Positions 1 to 5,005 of a DNA stretch of 5,005 bases are shown piece after piece. Positions within the stretch are counted from its first letter, which is position 1; each line of letters opens with the position of its first letter. The notes under the pieces are model-generated. The model searched no databases and had not been told where the DNA came from. It worked only from the letters and a program-made list of their open reading frames with translations. This stretch comes from an uncultured Porphyromonas sp. GTDB taxonomy: Bacteria; Bacteroidota; Bacteroidia; Bacteroidales; Porphyromonadaceae. The stretch is taken from positions 1 through 5,005 of the forward strand of contig CABQOJ010000105.1 in the NCBI GenBank assembly GCA_902465775.1, given 5' to 3'. Made by a program: the position numbers and the translations under genes.

Positions 1-240
1 CCATTTACTTACCCGCAATCCTCTCCCTAATGCCCTTCCCCCTAATAGTTCCTCCCTTGGAACTCGAAAGTTCCTCCCTTGGAACTAAAAAGTTCCAAGG
101 CTGGAACCATTATGGAACTTTTACAACTGCACCCGTCTCCCCATACGAAGCAACTAACGATAGCATGGCGGTCTGCTCCGTACTATAGGACGCTTATGGC
201 CAAGTATTAGGGCAAAACAAACTTAAATACCAATGTTTAG
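1..240. other. Non-coding region upstream of the operon
   Basis: No open reading frame of useful length is seen on either strand here. The first 46 bases are pyrimidine-rich and hold nothing I recognise. Bases 47-122 carry a cluster of palindromic repeats, listed separately. Bases 123-225 show no clear gene, RNA or terminator. The tail of the stretch runs into an inverted repeat and the promoter of the first gene. The 3' or 5' end of whatever gene lies to the left is not visible. Confidence 0.7.
47..122. repeat. Cluster of AGTTCC/GGAACT palindromic repeats, 22-bp period
   Basis: Two identical 18-bp units, AGTTCCTCCCTTGGAACT, lie at 47-64 and 69-86. Each is an inverted repeat with arms AGTTCC and GGAACT around a 6-base centre. 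A diverged third unit at 91-108 keeps the AGTTCC arm and ends in GGAACC. It contains its own inverted repeat, GTTCCA (92-97) with TGGAAC (102-107). The units start exactly 22 bp apart. A final half-site, TGGAACTTTT (113-122), is a perfect 10-base complement of AAAAGTTCCA (88-97), giving an alternative longer hairpin. The role is unknown. It could be an intergenic repeat family, a phased array of protein-binding sites, or the 3' hairpin region of an upstream transcript. Confidence 0.8.
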
Positions 241-245
241 GTATT
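226..245. promoter_or_regulatory. Inverted repeat at the hmuY promoter, possible operator
   Basis: AATACC (226-231) and GGTATT (240-245) are perfect inverted 6-base arms around an 8-base A/T-rich centre, a 20-bp dyad. The right arm overlaps the likely -33 element of the promoter, so a bound protein could block RNA polymerase. Heme-uptake operons of this type respond to iron or heme, and a repressor or activator of that circuit would be the natural ligand. The sequence does not identify which regulator; I see no convincing classical Fur box. Short dyads in A/T-rich DNA also arise by chance, so confidence is moderate to low. Confidence 0.4.
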
Positions 246-275
246 GATTTGCGTAGGCTCTCCTTCATACCTTTG
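244..275 (+). promoter_or_regulatory. Bacteroidota-type promoter of the hmu operon
   Basis: TACCTTTG at 268-275 matches the Bacteroidota -7 consensus TAnnTTTG exactly. A TTG at 244-246 lies 21 bp upstream and fits the loose -33 element; a second candidate, TTTG at 248-251, leaves a 16-bp spacer, which is short. Transcription would start near 280-285 and leave an untranslated leader of roughly 35-40 bases before the ATG at 319. The -33 region overlaps the dyad at 226-245. The motif match and its position support the call; no start site has been measured. Confidence 0.65.
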
Positions 276-318
276 CATAGCAATCAGACAACCAGTTTTT
301 TCTAAGCAAATAAAGTAT

Positions 319-948
319 ATGAAGAAGACAATCCTACTCTCTCTAGCGGCGCTTATGACGCTGCTACTATGTGCTTCGTGCAACAAGGACAATAACGAGC
401 CGAAGCCTGCGACCAAAAAGATCGTCGTAGACGCTTCCGACTACACGAAGTGGGTATACATCAACTTTGACAAGGGCGAAGTGGTCAACGTATCCGCTCC
501 TGAGACCGATCTGTCGTGGGATCTAGGTCTGCACCGCTACGACTTCAAGACCAACGGCGGTACCTCAGGCAAGGGCCAGGGCGCAGCCTTTCGCACCACC
601 CAAAAGGATCTAATGGGTAACATACCTACTCCTAAGGATAGCGAGTGGACGCTAGACCGTGAGGGTCTGCTCCTGATGAAGTTTGGTGCCAACAAAGATG
701 GCAAGCATGATATTAAGTACGAGAAGCAGTCGGCCAACTTCCTCCTCACCTCAGAGCCTAAGGGCGATGGGAAAGGATACCTAAATAAAGGTATCATCAG
801 CAGTGAGGGTATGCCTCCCAAGGATACGGTTGATCCCTCTGTCTTTCTCGTACGCTCGGCAGCTGGTCAGATCGTCTGCGTCCGCGTCCTAGACTGTCTG
901 AGTACTACGAAGAAGAGGGGATACATCACCCTAGAGTATATCATGTAA
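319..948 (+). CDS. hmuY: HmuY-family heme-binding surface lipoprotein (hemophore)
   Basis: The 209-residue product has an N-terminal MKKT, a hydrophobic stretch (5-19) and Cys21 in CASC, a lipoprotein signal peptide. The -3 residue Cys18 is atypical for a lipobox. NKDNNE after Cys21 resembles the Bacteroidota surface-export signal. From memory of P. gingivalis HmuY (216 residues), it shares a VDAS-Y-W stretch (37-45), KGEVVNV (52-58), LHRYD (71-75), SGKG (83-86) and the C-terminal VFLVRSAAGQI/GYITLEY region (175-207). HmuY binds heme at the cell surface and passes it to HmuR. His130 (GKHDIKYEKQ) aligns with one heme-ligand histidine of P. gingivalis; at the second ligand position the sequence reads SSEGMPP (161-167), without histidine. 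ATG 319 is chosen because the signal peptide starts there and the promoter at 268-275 excludes earlier starts. An A-rich leader precedes it, with no clear Shine-Dalgarno. Confidence 0.9.
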   Translation: MKKTILLSLAALMTLLLCASCNKDNNEPKPATKKIVVDASDYTKWVYINFDKGEVVNVSAPETDLSWDLGLHRYDFKTNGGTSGKGQGAAFRTTQKDLMGNIPTPKDSEWTLDREGLLLMKFGANKDGKHDIKYEKQSANFLLTSEPKGDGKGYLNKGIISSEGMPPKDTVDPSVFLVRSAAGQIVCVRVLDCLSTTKKRGYITLEYIM

Positions 949-960
949 TCACCTCTTACC

Positions 961-1003
961 AGCTCGGAGCTACTAGAGAGACCGCTCTCTGTGGCTCCGA
1001 GCT
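961..1003 (+). promoter_or_regulatory. Strong stem-loop between hmuY and hmuR
   Basis: AGCTCGGAGC (961-970) pairs perfectly with GCTCCGAGCT (994-1003). Pairing continues inward through 971-973 with 991-993 (one G-U) and, after a single bulged base at 974, AGAGAG (975-980) with CTCTCT (985-990), closing on the tetraloop ACCG (981-984). This gives about 19 base pairs. It begins 12 bases after the hmuY stop codon. No run of T follows, so it is not a canonical intrinsic terminator. A partial terminator, a block to 3' exonuclease or an RNA processing site would each let hmuY mRNA exceed hmuR mRNA, as reported for the P. gingivalis operon. The structure is seen; its function is inferred. Confidence 0.75.
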
Positions 1004-1069
1004 TGCTTGGCTCTAAGCGTCTCTTAAGCGCACTGAGCCTATTCCCTTTTACGCCCTAAACTTTACTAT

Positions 1070-3028
1070 ATGAAAAGGTCTCTATACACCCTCCTCTCCC
1101 TACTCACCCTCGCAGGGGCTCTCTCCGCTACCCCACTTCCTCAGGACTCGACACTCGTAGACAGTACGAAAGTCAAGTGCCTTAACGAGGTAGTCGTCAC
1201 GGGTACCCGCACACGCTGCCCCATGAAAAACATCTCCATACCGATCCGCGTAGTCTCACCCAAAGAGATCGAGGCGGTGCAGGCACGATCTGTGGAGGAT
1301 CTGCTGCAGATGGTGCTCCCTGGCGTGCAGACGAGCACCCACGGCACGCAAAACCGGATGAGCATACGGGGGCTCTCGGCAGACTACTACCTCTTCCTCA
1401 TAGATGGCGAGCGTATGACCAACGAGGGAGCCTCCAGTAGCGTAGACCTAGAGCGTATAGACCCCTCTTCGATAGAGCGCATCGAGATGCTACAAGGCTC
1501 TAGCTCGGCTCTCTATGGAAGCAATGCCATAGGCGGCGTAATCAACATCATCACGAAGCGGAGCCACAAGAAGCTCGACGCTACGCTCTCAGGTCACTAC
1601 GACACGGAGAGCATACAGCGCTACAACGGTCGTCTGGTGATGAGACTGGGGCGTGTGACCAGCACCACTACGGGTGGCTATGCCAAGCAGCATGACTACG
1701 AGTTGCCAGGAGTCAGTGCCGATAGACCTCGCACCATGCCAGGCTTCTACACATTTAACATTGGAGAGAAGCTCCGCTATCTCTCTCCAGACAAGCGTCT
1801 CTCGATCACCGCTACGGGACGCTTTCACTCACGCATGCAGAACTTTGACGATAAGGAGAAGAACCGCTACCAAAGCCCCACTGGCAATCTGCAAGTACTC
1901 TACAAACCCGCCGACGGACACTCCATAGAGACCAGCTACCACATCGAGGGGTACAAGCGAGACAAGTACTTCTTCCTCGCCACAGAGGAGGAGGGGCCCT
2001 GGGAGCCACAGTTTAACTACCTAACGCAGACGGCACGCATGCAGTACAACTACGACCCCTCAGAAGATCCCTATAAGCCTACCTTCAATGCGGGCGTCGA
2101 GATCCTCCACGAGAGCCTGCGCAGCGTACAGGTGACCAATCTCAATGACGTACACCGCGCCTCGACCAAGACACTCTACGGGCAGATGCTCTGGCGTATG
2201 GACAATAACTGGAGTACTACCGTGGGCCTCCGGCAGGATATGCACTCGACCTATGGCACGCACCTGACACCTCGTCTGTCGATCATGTGGCGCAATCGAA
2301 ACTACGCCCTACGCATTAGCTATTCCGAGGGCTTTAGGTCGCCTTCACTCAAGGAGCTCTTTATGGACTGGGACCACAGAGGTATGTTTCGCATCAAAGG
2401 TGCCAAAGACCTCAAGCCGGAGATCAGCCACCTCGTGATGATCGCGCCTGAGTACAACAACTCCTTTATGAACCTCTCCCTCTCGGCCTCCTACAATCGT
2501 ATCAACAACCGCATCTATACGCGTCCCGAGCAGGAGGGCCGTGTACTCCAATATCGCAACGGGGAGAAGCCCCTAGACCTGTGGAGCGGTACGGCGATGC
2601 TACGGGTCACACCCTTCGCAAACTTTGATATCAATGTCAACTACGCTTTCGTCCTAGAGCAGATGAAAGTGCAGGGCAAGACGCAATCCTTCCATATCCG
2701 CAGCACGAGACCGCACCACATCAATGGCTCCGTACAGTATGGGCACCGCTGGGGCTCGTACACCCTCTCGGGGCAAGTCTCAGGGCGCTACCTCAGTGGC
2801 GTGACCTCTGCCGTCTATGACAATGCCAGTGACGACTATAAGTACGCCACCTATCCTGGCTACGCGCTCTTTAGGGCAAGCATCACGCAGCGCTGGCAGA
2901 CCCTCCTAGACCTTAGCTTGACGCTGGGTTGCGACAACCTTTTCAACTATATGACTCCGATCATCGAGCAGGGCGCGTCGCTATCGCCTGGACGTAGCTA
3001 CTTCGTTTCGCTCTCACTGAACTACTAA
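1070..3028 (+). CDS. hmuR: HmuR-like TonB-dependent outer-membrane heme receptor
   Basis: The 652-residue product starts with a signal peptide (1-20, LAGALSA, likely cleaved after Ala20). NEVVVTGTR (39-47) resembles a TonB box. The plug domain spans about 50-165, with SVEDLLQMVLPGV, RMSIRGL, FLIDGERM, IERIEMLQGSSSALYGSNAIGGVINIIT all recognisable. The rest is a beta-barrel ending in SYFVSLSLNY with the terminal aromatic residue usual in outer-membrane proteins. Heme-receptor features are His91 in HGTQ and His436 in DWDHRGMF, at positions like the two histidines needed for heme use in P. gingivalis HmuR, and between-box spacing as in the FRAP/NPDL region; here the boxes read FRSP (422-425) and AKDL (445-448). 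Length is normal for the family. It follows hmuY by 121 bp and precedes hmuS by 33 bp, so it is probably cotranscribed, with the stem-loop at 961-1003 between. No clear Shine-Dalgarno is seen before the ATG. Confidence 0.92.
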   Translation: MKRSLYTLLSLLTLAGALSATPLPQDSTLVDSTKVKCLNEVVVTGTRTRCPMKNISIPIRVVSPKEIEAVQARSVEDLLQMVLPGVQTSTHGTQNRMSIRGLSADYYLFLIDGERMTNEGASSSVDLERIDPSSIERIEMLQGSSSALYGSNAIGGVINIITKRSHKKLDATLSGHYDTESIQRYNGRLVMRLGRVTSTTTGGYAKQHDYELPGVSADRPRTMPGFYTFNIGEKLRYLSPDKRLSITATGRFHSRMQNFDDKEKNRYQSPTGNLQVLYKPADGHSIETSYHIEGYKRDKYFFLATEEEGPWEPQFNYLTQTARMQYNYDPSEDPYKPTFNAGVEILHESLRSVQVTNLNDVHRASTKTLYGQMLWRMDNNWSTTVGLRQDMHSTYGTHLTPRLSIMWRNRNYALRISYSEGFRSPSLKELFMDWDHRGMFRIKGAKDLKPEISHLVMIAPEYNNSFMNLSLSASYNRINNRIYTRPEQEGRVLQYRNGEKPLDLWSGTAMLRVTPFANFDINVNYAFVLEQMKVQGKTQSFHIRSTRPHHINGSVQYGHRWGSYTLSGQVSGRYLSGVTSAVYDNASDDYKYATYPGYALFRASITQRWQTLLDLSLTLGCDNLFNYMTPIIEQGASLSPGRSYFVSLSLNY

Positions 3029-3061
3029 AAAGGGCTTTCCCCCTACTAAGACTCTCTCCCT

Positions 3062-5005
3062 ATGACTTTCTCCAAGAAGCATCTCTACTACATAGGAGCA
3101 CCAGTACTACTGATACTCATCATCCTCGGCGCCTATCTCTTGTGGCCTAAGCCTGTGCGGGTCGCTTTGGTCAATATGCCAGACTTCGTAGCCTCTCGTA
3201 TGGCGGCTGCGACCGACAAGAAGAATGTGCGCCTCACAGCCGTCACCGAGCTCTCGGAGCTGAAGAACTACGACGCCATGATCGCCTTCGGCATGGGGCT
3301 CAAGTGGACCGACGAGGACCGCGCGCTGATCAAGCAACTAGGCGAGGAGCGCGGACTGAAGTACCTTGCCTACATGACCACAACGCCAGAGAATAACATC
3401 TCTAACCTAGATTCGCTACAGCAGGAGACGCTGGTGTCTTATCTGGCCAATGGCGGTACGAGCAACTACCGCTCGGCCTTTAACTACATCCGTAAGGAAG
3501 TACTCGGTAAGTCGCTCCGTACGGGTACTATCGAAGAGCCTGTAGAGTACGGCTACGACCTGCTCTTTACGGACGAAGACCCCGACCTCGCCTTCGACAG
3601 TGTCGAGAGCTTTCAGAAGTTCTACAACGAGCATGGCTACAAGGAGGGAGCTCCTCGCATTGCGCTCTTTACGGGCATCGCAGGTCCCTTCGGATCGAGC
3701 CGAGACTACTTGGACGAGTTGATCGGAGCGTTGGAGGATTCTGGCTTTAACGTCTACCCGATCAGTGCTATGACACGTCGACTGGAGTTCCTCACGGAGA
3801 TCAAGCCACAGGCGGTCATCTACTTCGCTCACGGACGCTTCGGTGGCGACCCCGCCATCGCTTGGCTCAAGGAGCACAACGTACCCATCTTCTCTCCGCT
3901 CCTCGTATCGGAGCTATATGACGACTGGATCAAAGACAAGCAAGGCATGTGGGGAGGCTATCTCAGCCAGACGGTCGTAACACCTGAGATAGATGGCACA
4001 ATCCTCCCCTTTGCACTGGTGACACTGCGAGAGAACAAGCAGGGCTTTAAGGAGTTTCACACGATCCCTGAGCGTCTGCCCGACTTCTGCTCACTACTCC
4101 ACCGCTATGTCAAGCTACAAACGATGAGCAATGCGGACAAGCGCATAGCACTCTTCTACTTCAAGGGCCCTGGACAAAACAGTCTCGTGGCGCAAGGTAT
4201 CGAGGTTGTGCCATCGCTCTACAACGTCCTGAAGTATCTACAGAGCCAAGGGTACGACCTGACGGGATTGCCCGACACCGAGGAGGCTTTTGCCAAGGAT
4301 CTGATGTCTCGTGGTGCCCTCTATAACAACTATGCAGAGGGCAACAAGCAGATGATGCTACACAGCAACTACCCCGCCTTTGTCTCGACGCAAGAGCTGA
4401 CGCAGTGGATCGACGATACCTTCCCTCCTGCACTCAAAGACAGCATAGAGACTCGCTATGGGGCGATCCCAGGGCACGACTTCGTCTTAGAGCGTGACGG
4501 TGTCGAGGGTATTGCCGTGACCCGACTCACTTATGGTAAGGTAGCACTCCTACCTCAGCCAGGGACTGGCAGCGGAGATCTAGACTTCAAGATGGTACAC
4601 GGCTCTACCTCCGTACCCACTTACCCATACATAGCGAGCTATCTATGGGCTCGTAACGGATGGCAAGCAGACGTCCTGATGCACTTCGGTACGCACGGCA
4701 GTCTGGAGTTTATCCCCGGCAAGCAGGTAGCGCTGAGTAACTACGACTACACCGATAGGCTCGTACGTGATCTGCCACACATCTATTACTATACGACAGC
4801 AAATGTCGGCGAGTGTATGATCGCCAAGCGTCGCTCCTACGGCCAGGCAGTCTCTTACTTAGCACCGCCCTTTATCGATACGCAGCTAGACAAAGAGATG
4901 CAACCGCTGCGCGACTTGACCGACCGCTATCTAGCTTCGGAAAAAGATGACGATGCACTCTCCAAGCGGATCAAAGAGATGACCATCGCTAAGGGCTTCC
5001 ACAGA
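3062..5005 (+). CDS. hmuS: HmuS: membrane-anchored CobN/ChlH-family chelatase homolog (3' end outside window)
   Basis: The frame is open from ATG 3062 to the window edge, giving 648 residues of a family that usually exceeds 1200. The N-terminus MTFSKKH precedes one hydrophobic segment (about 11-28) and then soluble sequence; the positive residues in front suggest the body faces the periplasm. The CobN/magnesium-chelatase H signature is clear: HFGTHGSLEFIPGK (541-554), preceded by GAIPGHD (467-473) and VALLPQPGTG (494-503), and followed by NVGECMIAKRRSYGQAVSYL (581-600). CobN inserts cobalt into a corrinoid with CobS and CobT in the cytoplasm. The paralog in hmu operons is thought to act instead on heme or porphyrin, and removal of iron from heme has been proposed for Bacteroidota HmuS. 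Its position 33 bp after hmuR supports HmuS over a cobalamin-pathway CobN. No stop, frameshift or missing signature is seen in the visible half. No Shine-Dalgarno is evident. Confidence 0.9.
   Translation, partial: MTFSKKHLYYIGAPVLLILIILGAYLLWPKPVRVALVNMPDFVASRMAAATDKKNVRLTAVTELSELKNYDAMIAFGMGLKWTDEDRALIKQLGEERGLKYLAYMTTTPENNISNLDSLQQETLVSYLANGGTSNYRSAFNYIRKEVLGKSLRTGTIEEPVEYGYDLLFTDEDPDLAFDSVESFQKFYNEHGYKEGAPRIALFTGIAGPFGSSRDYLDELIGALEDSGFNVYPISAMTRRLEFLTEIKPQAVIYFAHGRFGGDPAIAWLKEHNVPIFSPLLVSELYDDWIKDKQGMWGGYLSQTVVTPEIDGTILPFALVTLRENKQGFKEFHTIPERLPDFCSLLHRYVKLQTMSNADKRIALFYFKGPGQNSLVAQGIEVVPSLYNVLKYLQSQGYDLTGLPDTEEAFAKDLMSRGALYNNYAEGNKQMMLHSNYPAFVSTQELTQWIDDTFPPALKDSIETRYGAIPGHDFVLERDGVEGIAVTRLTYGKVALLPQPGTGSGDLDFKMVHGSTSVPTYPYIASYLWARNGWQADVLMHFGTHGSLEFIPGKQVALSNYDYTDRLVRDLPHIYYYTTANVGECMIAKRRSYGQAVSYLAPPFIDTQLDKEMQPLRDLTDRYLASEKDDDALSKRIKEMTIAKGFHR

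Noticed and set aside
296..302. T-run near 296-302 as a terminator or attenuator in the hmuY leader
   Set aside because: No stable hairpin precedes the T-run within the short leader.
244..318. Upstream extension of the hmuY reading frame from a TTG at 244
   Set aside because: It would put the lipoprotein signal peptide 25 residues inside the protein, and the extra codons cover the promoter -7 motif at 268-275. ATG 319 gives a normal signal peptide.
537..821. 94-residue open frame on the minus strand inside hmuY
   Set aside because: It overlaps the well-supported hmuY frame and has no recognisable domain or promoter.
961..1003. Canonical intrinsic terminator after hmuY
   Set aside because: The stem is strong but is followed by TGCTTGG rather than a T-run, and the family operon is read through into hmuR. 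It is kept as a regulatory stem-loop only.
1009..1039. Second hairpin GGCTC (1009-1013) with GAGCC (1035-1039), plus TAAGCG repeated at 1014 and 1025
   Set aside because: Only five base pairs around a 21-base loop, with no supporting extension; likely chance.
1674..1928. 84-residue + strand frame inside hmuR
   Set aside because: It is a different-frame shadow of the receptor barrel, which is intact across this region.
3416..3877. 153-residue open frame on the minus strand
   Set aside because: It lies wholly inside hmuS, which has a clear family signature on the + strand, and its translation shows no recognisable domain. It is an antisense shadow of a GC-rich gene.
4161..4433. 90-residue open frame on the minus strand inside hmuS
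   Set aside because: Composition is arginine-, serine- and cysteine-rich without motif, as expected for the antisense of a real gene.

Overview
The window is the front half of a heme-acquisition operon of the hmuYRS type (hmuYRSTUV in Porphyromonas gingivalis), and it comes from a Bacteroidota species. Three things support this. A surface-lipoprotein hemophore, a TonB-dependent heme receptor and a membrane-anchored CobN-like chelatase homolog lie in that order on the + strand. A Bacteroidota-type promoter (TTG ... TAnnTTTG) precedes the first gene. The start codons have A-rich or featureless leaders and no clear Shine-Dalgarno sequence. The HmuY-like protein resembles P. gingivalis HmuY along most of its length, so Porphyromonas is the best genus guess. 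The fairly GC-rich codon use suggests a P. asaccharolytica/P. uenonis-like species rather than P. gingivalis itself, but this is inference.

Layout. Positions 1-318 are non-coding. They hold a cluster of AGTTCC/GGAACT palindromic repeats (47-122), an inverted repeat that looks like an operator (226-245) and the promoter (about 244-275). Positions 319-948 encode a 209-residue lipoprotein of the HmuY family. A 121-bp gap follows and contains a strong stem-loop (961-1003) without a U-tract. Positions 1070-3028 encode a 652-residue HmuR-like outer-membrane receptor. After 33 bp, a HmuS/CobN-like gene starts at 3062 and is still open at the window edge (648 codons visible, about half of the usual length for the family).

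Working model (known for the family unless marked). HmuY at the cell surface binds heme and passes it to HmuR. HmuR imports it through the outer membrane using TonB energy. HmuS, tethered to the inner membrane and probably facing the periplasm (inference from its single N-terminal anchor), would then act on the heme or porphyrin metal centre. The downstream genes expected in such operons lie outside the window.

The system type is known. The less ordinary points are the apparent loss of one of the two HmuY heme-ligand histidines, the large hairpin between hmuY and hmuR, variant FRAP/NPDL boxes in the receptor, and the upstream repeat cluster.
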